From NCBI GenBank assembly GCA_041739525.1, contig JBGSNQ010000169.1:1-64000 (forward strand): DNA of 64,000 nt, read 5' to 3'. A model generated the notes under the pieces. That model searched no databases, was not told the origin of the DNA, and was given only the letters and a program-made list of their open reading frames with translations. This DNA comes from DATJGR01 sp041739525 (GTDB taxonomy: Bacteria > Pseudomonadota > Gammaproteobacteria > Pseudomonadales > Azotimanducaceae). A program made the translations under genes and the position numbers. Below are positions 44,478-53,685 of the stretch, piece after piece. The first letter of the stretch is position 1, and every line of letters begins with the position of its first letter.

Positions 44478-46646
44478 ATGAGCGTGATCGTCCGCGTCGC
44501 AGTCCCGAGGCCGCTCTGGACTCTGTTCGACTACCTTCTTGCGCCGGATGCGTCATCGCCGCAGCCGGGCGCACGCGTGCGGGTACCGTTCGGCAGCGCC
44601 GAACTGATCGGGCTCGTAGTGGAGACATCGTGCGCTGACGTTGCAGACACCGAACTGAAGTCGATCATCGAAGTCATCGATGAACAGCCGGTGCTGCAGG
44701 CCGACGTGTTCGAACTGATTCGCTGGGCAACCGCGTACTACCGTCATCCGCCCGGCGATGCGCTGTTTTCGGCGGTACCTGTCGCGCTACGCGACGGACG
44801 CGCCCTGCTACCGTTGCGCGAGCGATTCTGGCAACTCACCGAACTCGACGCGGCAACTGAGCACGCGCTGAAACGTGCACCTCGTCAGCTCGCAGCGATC
44901 GACCTGTTGCGCAATGCCAGCGGGATCCTCAGCCACGCTGAACTGAACGCGTCCGGCGTCGATGCGCGCGTTTTGGCGGGGCTCGTCAAACGAGGCGTCG
45001 TTATTGCCGCATCGGCGCCCGCCAATCAAACCGTCGCTGTTGCGAAGCTCGACTTCGAGCTGACCGAAGAACAGCGTTCGGCGATCGAATTGGCCCGTGC
45101 AGCGCTGGGGCATTTCGAGTGTTTGTTGCTCGATGGGGTAACGGGCAGCGGCAAAACCGAAATCTACCTGCAGGTCATCGAGTCAGTTCTGGCGAAAGGT
45201 GAGCAGGCGTTGGTGCTGATCCCTGAAATCGCACTGACTCCGCAAACGCTCGAACGCTTTACGCATCGGTTCGGGCGTGCGGCCGTGTATCACTCCGGTT
45301 TGACCGAACGAGAGCGCGCGCAAACGTGGTTGCAGTGTCGCGACGGACAAGTGCGCGTACTCATCGGCACACGTAGCGCGATCTTCGTGCCGTTTGCACA
45401 GCTCGGATTGATCGTGATCGACGAAGAACACGATGGCTCGTTCAAACAGCAAGACGGGTTCCGATACTCCGCGCGCGATCTCGCAACGAAACGCGCGCAA
45501 TTGCTAGGTATCCCGTTGATCATGGGTACCGCGACGCCTGCGCTCGAGACACTACACAACGCGCAACGCGGTCGTTTCCGTCATCTGCGTTTAACCGCCC
45601 GACCAGGCGCCGCGAAACCGACCAGCATCAGGTTGATCGATATTCGCGGGTTAAAACTCCAAGACGGACTGAGCGATCCGTTGCGAGAAGCGATCGCCGC
45701 ACATCTGGCGCAAGGCAATCAAACGCTGTTGTTCATCAATCGGCGCGGCTACTCACCGTCGTATCTGTGCACGCGATGCGGATGGTGCGCCGGATGTCCG
45801 CGCTGCGAGAGTCGGCTGACACTGCATCAATCACCTCCCGGGTTGCGCTGCCACCACTGCGGCTTCGCCTCGCCATTGCTGCCGCGCTGCCCCGACTGCG
45901 GCGAACCCGGACTGCGCGGAATCGGCGTGGGCACCCAGCGCAGCGAGGAAGCCGTTCTACGCGCGTTCCCGAACGTTCCCGTGCTGCGCATCGATCGCGA
46001 CACGACACGCAGCGCCCGCACGATGGCATCGCACCTGGAGATGATCGGCCGCGGCGAACCTGCGGTACTGATCGGCACCCAAATGCTCGCTAAAGGACAC
46101 CATTTTCCGCGCGTTACCCTGGTCGGCGTGCTGAACGCGGATGCCGGTTTCACCAGCCCCGACTTCCGCGCTCCGGAACATACGGCGCAGTTGATCGTTC
46201 AAGTGGCGGGACGCGCGGGGCGCGCCGAACGCCCCGGCGAAGTCTGGATTCAGACGTTCAATCCCGGTAATCCATTGCTGCAAGCGCTAGTCGAGCGCGG
46301 TTATGAGGGTTTCGCAGCGAGGGAGCTCGAACAACGCGCGGCTGCACAACTCCCGCCGTTTCGAGCGATGGCGCTGTTGAAGGCGGACGGCGTCGACGTA
46401 GAACGTACGCTTGCCTGTCTGCGGTCGCTCGTGGATGGACTGGCCGGTTCGGCAATCGAAATACTCGGCCCCACACAGGCGCCGCTCGCTCGACGCGCGC
46501 GACGCTACCGCTGCCAGACCGCGCTACTCGCACTCAACCGCAACCAACTCGGTGCCGCGCTCGACAAACTCATTGCGTCCCACGGTTCGACCCGATTTCC
46601 CGGGGTACGCTGGTCGATCGACGTCGATCCCTACGATACGTATTGA
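44478..46646 (+). CDS. priA: Primosomal protein N' (PriA helicase)
   Basis: A 722-residue replication-restart helicase that rebuilds forks away from oriC. The N-terminal 3'-end-binding domain starts MSVIVRVAVPRPLWTLFDYL. Helicase motifs are Walker A GVTGSGKTEIYL, DEEHDGSFKQQ, GTATPALET and GRAGRAERPG. The zinc region has CTRCGWCAGCPRC, CHHCG and CPDCG. The ATG at 44478 fits the family. It is divergent from rpmE, the usual arrangement. Confidence 0.95.
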   Translation: MSVIVRVAVPRPLWTLFDYLLAPDASSPQPGARVRVPFGSAELIGLVVETSCADVADTELKSIIEVIDEQPVLQADVFELIRWATAYYRHPPGDALFSAVPVALRDGRALLPLRERFWQLTELDAATEHALKRAPRQLAAIDLLRNASGILSHAELNASGVDARVLAGLVKRGVVIAASAPANQTVAVAKLDFELTEEQRSAIELARAALGHFECLLLDGVTGSGKTEIYLQVIESVLAKGEQALVLIPEIALTPQTLERFTHRFGRAAVYHSGLTERERAQTWLQCRDGQVRVLIGTRSAIFVPFAQLGLIVIDEEHDGSFKQQDGFRYSARDLATKRAQLLGIPLIMGTATPALETLHNAQRGRFRHLRLTARPGAAKPTSIRLIDIRGLKLQDGLSDPLREAIAAHLAQGNQTLLFINRRGYSPSYLCTRCGWCAGCPRCESRLTLHQSPPGLRCHHCGFASPLLPRCPDCGEPGLRGIGVGTQRSEEAVLRAFPNVPVLRIDRDTTRSARTMASHLEMIGRGEPAVLIGTQMLAKGHHFPRVTLVGVLNADAGFTSPDFRAPEHTAQLIVQVAGRAGRAERPGEVWIQTFNPGNPLLQALVERGYEGFAARELEQRAAAQLPPFRAMALLKADGVDVERTLACLRSLVDGLAGSAIEILGPTQAPLARRARRYRCQTALLALNRNQLGAALDKLIASHGSTRFPGVRWSIDVDPYDTY

Positions 46647-46658
46647 GCGAGCATGTGT

Positions 46659-46686
46659 TTGAGCGCGCGGCGGCCATCGCTATGAT
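46659..46686 (+). promoter_or_regulatory. Promoter upstream of the SPOR gene and hslVU
   Basis: TTGAGC (46659-46664) and TATGAT (46681-46686), 16 bases apart, lie 27 bases before the SPOR gene. A heat-shock (sigma-32) promoter was looked for but the CCCCATNT box is not evident. Confidence 0.5.
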
Positions 46687-46713
46687 GCGCGCAATCTCAG
46701 CGGTGGGTCGGCA

Positions 46714-47289
46714 ATGGCGCAGGACTTTGCGAACGGACAGCGGCACAAACGTGCCCTTCGCAGCGACCCACGCAACCGTCCGCGACAGCGCCAATCCGCC
46801 TTTCATTGGGGCAGCTTCGGCGCCGGTATCGCTCTCGGCATCGCGTTCACGTTGGCGGGAGCGCTGCTTCCGGAGTGGTGGGGCAGCCGTCCGGTCGCCG
46901 CAAATCCGCCGGCACCGGTTGCCAGCGACTCGACCCCGGTAACTCGATTCGAATTCTTCGAACGACTGCCGAACGAGAAGATCGCCACTCGTCCGGATCG
47001 CCCCGAAACGAAAACGAGGCCGCCTCTCACATCAGAAGGCACGCACGAGTTCCTGCTTCAAGCGGGCTCGTTCACGAACAAGGAAGACGCCGAACGGTTG
47101 CGCGAGACGCTCGCTCAGGCAGGATGGAACACCGAGACCACAACCGTGACGTTATCGAGCGGCGCGACGCGACATCGAGTGATCGTCGGACCGTTCGCGT
47201 CGTCGCAGGATACGCAGCGCGCGATTACCCAATTGCGCAAACAGGATGTCGACGCGCTGGTACTCGCGCGCAAGCCGAACGCCGGTTGA
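46714..47289 (+). CDS. Membrane-anchored SPOR-domain protein (FtsN-like)
   Basis: A 191-residue protein: a basic cytoplasmic N terminus (about 30 residues), a transmembrane segment near 36-52, a Pro-rich linker, and a SPOR domain from about 112 on (EFLLQAGSFTNKEDAERLRETLAQAGW, RHRVIVGPFASSQDTQRAI). SPOR domains bind septal peptidoglycan, as in FtsN. In other Gammaproteobacteria the ftsN gene sits next to hslVU, which fits here. It is short for FtsN, so the name is not assigned. Confidence 0.83.
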   Translation: MAQDFANGQRHKRALRSDPRNRPRQRQSAFHWGSFGAGIALGIAFTLAGALLPEWWGSRPVAANPPAPVASDSTPVTRFEFFERLPNEKIATRPDRPETKTRPPLTSEGTHEFLLQAGSFTNKEDAERLRETLAQAGWNTETTTVTLSSGATRHRVIVGPFASSQDTQRAITQLRKQDVDALVLARKPNAG

Positions 47290-47312
47290 ATTCGACCGTT
47301 TCGGTCCCCACT

Positions 47313-47894
47313 ATGCCCAATCGGCTTGCAGCAACGCCGGAGACTCCCTTGGAACAGTATCGAGGCACGACGATCCTCAGCGTCAGACGCGGCAACTTGG
47401 TCGTAGTCGGCGGCGACGGGCAGGTCTCAGTCGGCAATACGATCATGAAAGGTAACGCACGCAAGGTGCGGCGCCTCTACAAAAACGGCGTGCTGGCCGG
47501 TTTCGCCGGCGGTACCGCGGACGCATTCACGCTGTTCGAACGCTTCGAGAAGCAGCTCGACCAGTATTCCGGCAACCTCACGCGCGCGGCCGTCGAACTC
47601 GCAAAGGACTGGCGCACCGATCGCGCGCTACGACGCCTCGAAGCGCTGTTGGTCGTCGCCGACGCACAAACGACGTTGATGATCACGGGCAACGGCGACG
47701 TCATAGAGCCGGAACACGATGTCATCGCCATCGGCTCAGGCGGCCCGTATGCACAAGCCGCTGCGCGCGCATTGCTGGAGAACACCGATCTCGATGCGCG
47801 CAGCGTCGTCGAGAAGGGCCTGACCATCGCCGCAGACATCTGCATCTACACGAATCACAACCGCACCATCGAATCGCTCGAGGCATCGTCATGA
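47313..47894 (+). CDS. hslV: ATP-dependent protease subunit HslV
   Basis: A 193-residue peptidase of the HslVU complex. The body from GTTILSVRRGNLVVVGGDGQ on matches E. coli HslV, with MKGNARKVRRLY and GFAGGTADAFTLFERFE. The catalytic Thr is normally the first residue after Met removal; here it is residue 19 (Gly18-Thr19), behind an 18-residue N-terminal extension without a start codon nearby. Similar extensions exist in some relatives, so a propeptide is likely. Overlaps hslU by ATGA. Confidence 0.93.
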   Translation: MPNRLAATPETPLEQYRGTTILSVRRGNLVVVGGDGQVSVGNTIMKGNARKVRRLYKNGVLAGFAGGTADAFTLFERFEKQLDQYSGNLTRAAVELAKDWRTDRALRRLEALLVVADAQTTLMITGNGDVIEPEHDVIAIGSGGPYAQAAARALLENTDLDARSVVEKGLTIAADICIYTNHNRTIESLEASS

Positions 47895-49258
47895 GCGTAG
47901 CGACGCGCAGCGTAGTGACGCCCAGCGTGATGACGCCGCGCGAGATCGTTCACGAACTCGACAAACACATCGTCGGCCAGCAAGCCGCGAAACGCGCCGT
48001 CGCAATCGCGTTGCGTAATCGCTGGCGACGCATGCAGCTCAGCGATTCGTTGCGCGAGGAAGTCACCCCCAAGAACATTCTGATGATCGGACCGACAGGC
48101 GTCGGCAAAACCGAGATCGCGCGCCGCCTTGCGAAACTGGCAGGCGCGCCGTTCATCAAGGTGGAAGCAACGAAATTCACCGAGGTCGGCTACGTCGGGC
48201 GCGATGTCGAGTCGATCATTCGCGACCTCGCCGACGCCGCCGTGAAGATGTTGCGTCAGGAACAGGTTGAAAAAGTGAAGCCGCGCGCTGAAGACGCCGC
48301 GGAAGATCGCATCCTCGATGCGTTGCTTCCGGAACCGCGATCGGTTGGATTCGCCGACACGACGCAACGCGCAGATTCGAGCGCGCGCCAGGTCTTTCGC
48401 AAACGACTGCGCGAAGGCGAACTCGACGACAAGGAAGTGGAGCTGGAACTGTCGGCATCACCGGTGGGCGTGGAGATCATGGCGCCGCCAGGCATGGAAG
48501 AGATGACGAATCAGCTGCAGAGCATGTTTTCGAATCTGACGAACCAGCGAAAGCGCACCGTGCGATTGAAGGTGAAAGACGCGCTGCGGCGCACGCGCGA
48601 AGAGGAAGCGCTGCGGCTCGTGAACGAAGAGGACATCAAGGCACGCGCGATCGAAAGCGTGGAGCAAACGGGCATCGTCTTCCTCGACGAAATCGACAAG
48701 GTCGCCAAACGCGGCGAAACGATGGGCGTCGACGTGTCGCGCGAAGGCGTCCAGCGCGACCTGCTTCCGCTGATCGAAGGGTGCACTGTGTCGACGAAGT
48801 ACGGCATGGTAAAGACCGATCACATCCTGTTCATTGCGTCGGGCGCATTCCATCTGACGAAACCCTCCGATCTCATTCCCGAATTACAGGGTCGGCTGCC
48901 GATTCGCGTGGAGCTCGATGCCCTGACGGCCGATGACTTCAAGCGTATTCTCACGGAGCCAGACGCATCGCTCACCGAGCAATACCGTGCACTAATGGAT
49001 ACCGAAGGCGTAAAGATCGTGTTTTCAGACAGCGCCATTGCCCGTGTTGCGGAGCTCGCGTTCCAGGTGAACGAATCAACCGAGAACATCGGCGCCCGAC
49101 GATTGCACACGGTAATGGAACGGTTATTGGAAGACGTGTCGTTCGAGGCAACGGAGCGGGTCGGCGACGCCACCTCTGTCACGATCGACGCAGCGTATGT
49201 CGACGCGCGGCTGGGCGAACTGGCGCGCGATCAGGACCTTTCGCGCTATATCCTCTAA
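47891..49258 (+). CDS. hslU: ATP-dependent protease ATPase subunit HslU
   Basis: A 455-residue AAA+ unfoldase. It has Walker A GPTGVGKTE, the pore loop GYVGRD, the I-domain (about 115-230), Walker B FLDEIDKVAK, sensor 1 LFIASGAFH, sensor 2 NIGARRLH, and a C terminus ending in RYIL, which docks in HslV. The start overlaps the hslV stop as ATGA. Confidence 0.96.
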   Translation: MSVATRSVVTPSVMTPREIVHELDKHIVGQQAAKRAVAIALRNRWRRMQLSDSLREEVTPKNILMIGPTGVGKTEIARRLAKLAGAPFIKVEATKFTEVGYVGRDVESIIRDLADAAVKMLRQEQVEKVKPRAEDAAEDRILDALLPEPRSVGFADTTQRADSSARQVFRKRLREGELDDKEVELELSASPVGVEIMAPPGMEEMTNQLQSMFSNLTNQRKRTVRLKVKDALRRTREEEALRLVNEEDIKARAIESVEQTGIVFLDEIDKVAKRGETMGVDVSREGVQRDLLPLIEGCTVSTKYGMVKTDHILFIASGAFHLTKPSDLIPELQGRLPIRVELDALTADDFKRILTEPDASLTEQYRALMDTEGVKIVFSDSAIARVAELAFQVNESTENIGARRLHTVMERLLEDVSFEATERVGDATSVTIDAAYVDARLGELARDQDLSRYIL

Positions 49259-49259
49259 C

Positions 49260-49655
49260 GTGACTACTCAGGCGCCAACCGAGCTCAAGCTCCATCGACA
49301 ATCGCGAGAGCTCGAAGTGGGCTTTCCCGACGGCGTACAGTTTCGGCTCCCGTGTGAACTGCTGCGTGTGTTTTCGCCTTCAGCGGAAGTTCGAGGACAC
49401 GGCGCCGGCGAGCGCAAACTGATGACCGGCAAAAAGTACGTCAACATTCAGCAGATCGACCTGGTCGGGAACTACGCCATTCGCATCGTTTTCGACGACG
49501 GCCACGACACTGGAATCTATGCGTGGGAGTATCTCCGCGAACTCGGTGAACAGCGCGACAGTTACTGGCAGCGCTATCTCGAGGAACTGAAAGTTGCCAA
49601 CTCCAGCCGGTTGCCGAACATTCCGATCGGCCATTGGCAGCCCGACAAAGGTTAG
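49260..49655 (+). CDS. DUF971 (gamma-butyrobetaine-hydroxylase-like N-terminal) protein
   Basis: A 131-residue single-domain protein with the DUF971 pattern: LHRQSRELEVGFPDG, LPCELLRVFSPSAEVRGHG, and NYAIRIVFDDGHDTGIYAWEYLRELGE. The same fold occurs in Fe-S-related and carnitine-synthesis proteins. A GTG start follows the hslU stop by one base, and ubiE begins five bases after its stop. Role unknown. Confidence 0.82.
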   Translation: MTTQAPTELKLHRQSRELEVGFPDGVQFRLPCELLRVFSPSAEVRGHGAGERKLMTGKKYVNIQQIDLVGNYAIRIVFDDGHDTGIYAWEYLRELGEQRDSYWQRYLEELKVANSSRLPNIPIGHWQPDKG

Positions 49656-49660
49656 ACGTC

Positions 49661-50419
49661 GTGAAGCCCACCGAAGAAGACCGCGTCGACTTTGGTTTTC
49701 AGAAGGTCCCCGCTGCGGAGAAGGCCCGTAAGGTCGGCCGCGTGTTCGAATCGGTGGCGCAACGCTACGACGTGATGAACGACCTGATGTCATTCGGTTC
49801 GCACCGGATCATGAAACGCATCGTCGTAGAGATGTCGGGAGTACGCGCGGGCCACAATGTGCTCGACCTTGCCGGCGGTACCGGCGACTTCGCGGCGTTG
49901 TACGCACCGTTGGTCGGCGACGCGGGCAAGGTGGTTCTGTCCGACATCAACGGCGCGATGATGGAGGTCGGGCGCGACCGGCTGCTCGACAACGGTCTGA
50001 CAAACGTCGCGTTCTGCCAGGCCGATGCCGAGGCGTTGCCGTTCGCGGACAACAGCTTCAACTGCATCACCATCGGATTCGGCCTGCGCAATGTGACGCG
50101 CAAAGAGCGCGCGCTGGCGGAGATGCATCGCGTACTGCGTCCGAACGGTCGACTGCTGGTGCTCGAATTCTCCAAACCAGAAAATCCCATCGTGGCTGCA
50201 GGCTATGGCGCATTTCAGGCGCTATGGCCAGCTATCGGTCGCGTCGTGACCGGCGACGCAAATGCGTATCGCTACCTCGTAGAATCGATCGAAGTACATC
50301 CGTCGCAGAAAGCGCTGAAGCTGATGCTGACCGACGCGGGTTTCAACAACGCGGCGTACGAAAACCTGTTGAATGGGATCGTAGCGATCCATCACGCTGA
50401 CAAAGCGCCGCGATCGTGA
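49661..50419 (+). CDS. ubiE: Ubiquinone/menaquinone biosynthesis C-methyltransferase
   Basis: A 252-residue SAM-dependent methyltransferase that methylates demethyl-quinone rings. Motifs: DFGFQKVPAAEKARKVGRVF, RYDVMNDLMSFG, the SAM site VLDLAGGTGDFA, and GFGLRNVTRKERALAEMHRVLRPNGRLLVLEFS. The GTG start gives the usual N terminus. Stop overlaps the GTG of ubiJ. Confidence 0.96.
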   Translation: MKPTEEDRVDFGFQKVPAAEKARKVGRVFESVAQRYDVMNDLMSFGSHRIMKRIVVEMSGVRAGHNVLDLAGGTGDFAALYAPLVGDAGKVVLSDINGAMMEVGRDRLLDNGLTNVAFCQADAEALPFADNSFNCITIGFGLRNVTRKERALAEMHRVLRPNGRLLVLEFSKPENPIVAAGYGAFQALWPAIGRVVTGDANAYRYLVESIEVHPSQKALKLMLTDAGFNNAAYENLLNGIVAIHHADKAPRS

Positions 50420-51042
50420 GCCCGTTTGCGACTCTGCTGACACGTTGGGCCGAAACGCTGGCCAACGAGTCGACGAGTCTAGACTCACTCACGCTCACAC
50501 GTTTGCATGGACTCTCCGGGCGCAGCATTGCAATCGTGATCGATCCCTCTGGTGAAACGACCACGCTGCAGTTCAGCGACGGCTCAATACGGGTGAACCC
50601 CGGTGCCATCGACACACCATCGGTTATGGTGCGCGGCACACCTGTTGCGCTCGCGAGCGCATTTCTCGGCAATGGAGGACGCGGCGACCTAACGATCGAC
50701 GGCGACGAAATCGTTCTCAGCCAGTTTCGAAGTATCGTTCACGACTATCGCCCCGACGTGTTGTCGCCCCTCGAGAATCTCGTCGGTAAGGACGCAGCGA
50801 AATCGATCGCGAACGTTTTCGAGGTGGGATTCTCGGCGCTCGCGGCAATCGGCCGCAGCCTCGGCGACGAAGGAACGCGGCTCGCAAAGAGAGGTGCGCA
50901 ACAGCGCTATCTGACGGCAAGTGAATTAGATGCGTTCATCGCGTCGATGCAGACGCTCAGGGTCCGTGTCGATCGACTCACAGCACGCACCGGCATCGTC
51001 GAGCAAGCAAATGCCGAACGCACCTCGGGGACGAAGCGATGA
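50416..51042 (+). CDS. ubiJ: SCP2-domain ubiquinone biosynthesis factor
   Basis: A 208-residue protein with an N-terminal sterol-carrier (SCP2) domain (about 20-110) and a C-terminal helical region (LDAFIASMQTLRVRVDRLTAR) typical of UbiJ. UbiJ holds lipid intermediates in the cytosolic Ubi complex. It starts GTG on the ubiE stop (GTGA) and ends on the ubiB start (ATGA), the conserved order ubiE-ubiJ-ubiB. Confidence 0.9.
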   Translation: MSPFATLLTRWAETLANESTSLDSLTLTRLHGLSGRSIAIVIDPSGETTTLQFSDGSIRVNPGAIDTPSVMVRGTPVALASAFLGNGGRGDLTIDGDEIVLSQFRSIVHDYRPDVLSPLENLVGKDAAKSIANVFEVGFSALAAIGRSLGDEGTRLAKRGAQQRYLTASELDAFIASMQTLRVRVDRLTARTGIVEQANAERTSGTKR

Positions 51043-52706
51043 GTCGTCTGATGCGCCTATCGCGCATCGGGACCACGGTGTTGCGACAGCGTCTCGACGA
51101 GTTGATCGACCGTAGCGGCGTTGCCGATGAACAGTTACCCACACCGTTACGCGTGCTGTGGCGCTTGTCACCAACGCGTTGGCTGCCGACGCCGGCCGAT
51201 CCACCGGCACGAAGGCTCCGGCTCGCGCTCGAAGCGCTCGGTCCCGTTTTCATCAAGTTCGGTCAGATCCTGTCGACGCGGCGCGACTTGCTCGCCCCCG
51301 ACTACGCGGAAGAGCTCGCGAAGCTGCAGGATCGCGTGCCGCCGTTCCCCGGCGCTGAAGCACGAGCAAAAATCCAGGCGAGCCTCGGTGTACCGCTTGC
51401 TGACGTGTTCGCTTCGTTCGACGAACAACCGCTCGCCTCCGCTTCTGTCGCGCAGGTTCATGCGGCGCGCCTGCTCAACGGCGACGATGTGGTCGTGAAG
51501 GTGGTGCGCCCCGGCATCGAGTCGGTGATCCGCGAGGATCTGCTGCTGCTTCATACCATTGCTCGGCTGCTCGAGCGCGTATCGAGCGACGCGCGACGTC
51601 TGCATCTCGTTACGATCGTCGAGGACTACCAGTCGACGATCATCAACGAGCTCAACCTGATCCACGAAGGCGCCAACACGGCCAAGTTGAGGCGCAACTT
51701 CGCCGATTCGCCGCTTCTCTATGTGCCGCGCGTGTACTGGGATCACACGCGCGAAGACGTTCTGGTAATGGAACGGATACGCGGAGTGCCAATCGCAAAC
51801 GTCGAAGAGTTACGCGCGTGCGGCACCGACATGAAGCTGCTTGCAGAGCGCGGCGTGGAGACGTTCTTCACGCAGGTGTTCGTCGACAACTTCTTCCACG
51901 CCGACATGCACCCCGGGAATATCTTCGTCGACATCACCGATCCGAAGAGCCCCCGCTACGTCGCGATCGACTGCGCGATCATCGGCACACTGACGGACGA
52001 GGATCAGAATTACCTCGCCCGGAATCTGCTCGCGTTCTTCAATCAGGACTACCGTGAAGTTGCGAGGTTGCATCTCGAGAGCGGCTGGATCCCCGAGGAA
52101 ACCAAGGTCACCGAATTCGAGAATGTGATTCGTCGCGTTTGCGAACCGATCTTCGAAAAGCCGCTCAAGGAAATTTCCTTTGGTCACTTCCTCGTGACAC
52201 TGTTTCAGACCGCGCGCGAGTTCAACATGGAAGTGCAGCCGCAACTCGTGCTGCTGCAGAAGACGTTGTTGAACATCGAAGGTCTCGGCCGCCAGCTCTA
52301 TCCCGATCTCGACCTATGGAACACCGCGAAACCGTTCATGGAGCGTTGGATGGAACAGCGCATGGGACCTGCTGCCGTGCTGCGCCAGTTCAGCACGTAC
52401 GCTCCCGAACTGATCGAACAGTTGCCGCGGCTGCCCGAACTGATCATCGGCGCGAGTCAGGGTTTGCGACGGCTCGACAAGGTCGCGCGCGAACAGCGCG
52501 CCGTGATGAACCGGCTCGCAACATTGCTGGAGGATCAGCAGCGTAAAGGTCGCGGCAGGCGCTGGCTCGGCGCGACTCTATTGGTGGTGAGCGGAGGCTT
52601 CCTGTGGTCGCCGGTGGCGCACGCGCTGCAAACAGGCGAGCCTATGCCGATCACCGTCGGCGTGCTGACCGCTGTGCTAGGCTCCATGCTTATCGCGAAG
52701 GCATGA
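51039..52706 (+). CDS. ubiB: Ubiquinone biosynthesis kinase-like protein UbiB
   Basis: A 555-residue ABC1/ADCK-type atypical kinase. The signature KxGQ appears as FIKFGQILSTRRDLLAPDYAEELAKLQD; the Ala-rich loop as SASVAQVHAARL; the catalytic region is FHADMHPGNIFVD with metal Asp in AIDCAIIG. Two transmembrane helices end the protein (about 505-553). It supports ubiquinone synthesis, probably by ATP-driven extraction of intermediates. Overlaps hisE by ATGA. Confidence 0.95.
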   Translation: MSRLMRLSRIGTTVLRQRLDELIDRSGVADEQLPTPLRVLWRLSPTRWLPTPADPPARRLRLALEALGPVFIKFGQILSTRRDLLAPDYAEELAKLQDRVPPFPGAEARAKIQASLGVPLADVFASFDEQPLASASVAQVHAARLLNGDDVVVKVVRPGIESVIREDLLLLHTIARLLERVSSDARRLHLVTIVEDYQSTIINELNLIHEGANTAKLRRNFADSPLLYVPRVYWDHTREDVLVMERIRGVPIANVEELRACGTDMKLLAERGVETFFTQVFVDNFFHADMHPGNIFVDITDPKSPRYVAIDCAIIGTLTDEDQNYLARNLLAFFNQDYREVARLHLESGWIPEETKVTEFENVIRRVCEPIFEKPLKEISFGHFLVTLFQTAREFNMEVQPQLVLLQKTLLNIEGLGRQLYPDLDLWNTAKPFMERWMEQRMGPAAVLRQFSTYAPELIEQLPRLPELIIGASQGLRRLDKVAREQRAVMNRLATLLEDQQRKGRGRRWLGATLLVVSGGFLWSPVAHALQTGEPMPITVGVLTAVLGSMLIAKA

Positions 52707-53047
52707 CCATGAACGTCATCGATGCACTGACAAAGGTGCTAGAAGAGCGACGCTCGGCGGACCCGAAGTCGTCGTATGTCGCCTCTTTATATGCGTCCGG
52801 ACTCGACCGCATCCTCAAAAAAGTGGCCGAGGAGGCCGGTGAGGCACTAATCGCTGCAAAAAATGTCGAAGGTCCGGAGCGCGACGACGCACTGATTGGT
52901 GAGGTCGCGGACCTTTGGTTTCACACCCTCGTGATGCTGGTGCACCTGAACCAGCAACCGGTCTGGGTGTTGGACGAACTCGCAGAACGCATGGGCGTCT
53001 CCGGACATGTCGAAAAAGCGGCCAGAACCACGTCGCAGTTCGACTGA
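52703..53047 (+). CDS. hisE: Phosphoribosyl-ATP pyrophosphatase
   Basis: A 114-residue all-alpha NTP pyrophosphatase, second step of histidine synthesis. Metal-binding Glu/Asp occur in KKVAEEAGEALIAAKN and EVADLWFHTLVML. The ATG forms an ATGA overlap with ubiB; a second ATG two codons later is possible. No hisI is adjacent in the window, so it is a free-standing hisE. Confidence 0.93.
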   Translation: MTMNVIDALTKVLEERRSADPKSSYVASLYASGLDRILKKVAEEAGEALIAAKNVEGPERDDALIGEVADLWFHTLVMLVHLNQQPVWVLDELAERMGVSGHVEKAARTTSQFD

Positions 53048-53059
53048 TCAACCGGCGCG

Positions 53060-53065
53060 TATAAT
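53060..53065 (+). promoter_or_regulatory. -10 box of the tatABC promoter
   Basis: A perfect TATAAT 33 bases before tatA. The -35 region (53037-53044) is weak. Confidence 0.5.
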
Positions 53066-53098
53066 GCGCCACTCACGCCGTCTCATATGGAGAATGAA

Positions 53099-53332
53099 AT
53101 GTTCGGCATCGGCATGGGAGAACTGCTCGTCATCCTCGGCATCGTGGTGCTGCTGTTCGGCACCAAACGGCTGAAGACGCTCGGTGCAGATCTCGGTAGC
53201 GCGATCAAAGGATTCAGATCGGCCGTCAAGGAAGAAGAGAAAATACCGACATCTCGCGAACGTGTTATCGAGGGTGAGTTAGAACGCGCACCGCATACCG
53301 CAGACGCGCGCAAACAGGACACGAATGTTTGA
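53099..53332 (+). CDS. tatA: Twin-arginine translocase subunit TatA
   Basis: A 77-residue protein: one transmembrane helix (GMGELLVILGIVVLLFGTKR), the hinge, an amphipathic helix (LKTLGADLGSAIKGFRSAV) and a charged tail. TatA polymers form the passage for folded proteins. GGAG sits seven bases before the ATG at 53099, so an in-frame ATG four codons upstream is not favoured. The 3' end overlaps tatB by eight bases. Confidence 0.93.
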   Translation: MFGIGMGELLVILGIVVLLFGTKRLKTLGADLGSAIKGFRSAVKEEEKIPTSRERVIEGELERAPHTADARKQDTNV

Positions 53333-53681
53333 TATCAGCTTTCCAGAGCTGGTCGTCGTTGGTGTGATTGCGCTTCTGGTACTCGGTCCGGACCGGCTGC
53401 CCGGCGCGCTGCGAACGCTCGGCCTGTGGGTCGGACGTATGTCTCGGACGTTCAGCGCGTTGAAGACCGAGATCGAACGCGAAATCGGCATGGACGAAAT
53501 TCGGCGACAGCTTCACAACGAGGCGGTGATGGATGAACTGAAGCGTCTCGAACGCGACGTTCAGGGCGCATCCAGCAATGGATCCGGCCACGCCGACGCA
53601 TCGGAGACACCGCCGGCGGTCGAATCACCTCGTGCCCAGGCTTCGACTGCCGCGTCGACCGACACTGCGCCGCGTGCCTGA
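53325..53681 (+). CDS. tatB: Twin-arginine translocase subunit TatB
   Basis: A 118-residue protein: one membrane helix (FDISFPELVVVGVIALLVLGPDRLPG), a long amphipathic helix (about 25-85) with Glu/Arg faces, and a Ser/Ala/Pro tail. TatB with TatC recognises twin-arginine signal peptides. The Glu in FPELV is the conserved membrane Glu of the family. Confidence 0.94.
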   Translation: MFDISFPELVVVGVIALLVLGPDRLPGALRTLGLWVGRMSRTFSALKTEIEREIGMDEIRRQLHNEAVMDELKRLERDVQGASSNGSGHADASETPPAVESPRAQASTAASTDTAPRA

Positions 53682-53685
53682 AGCG

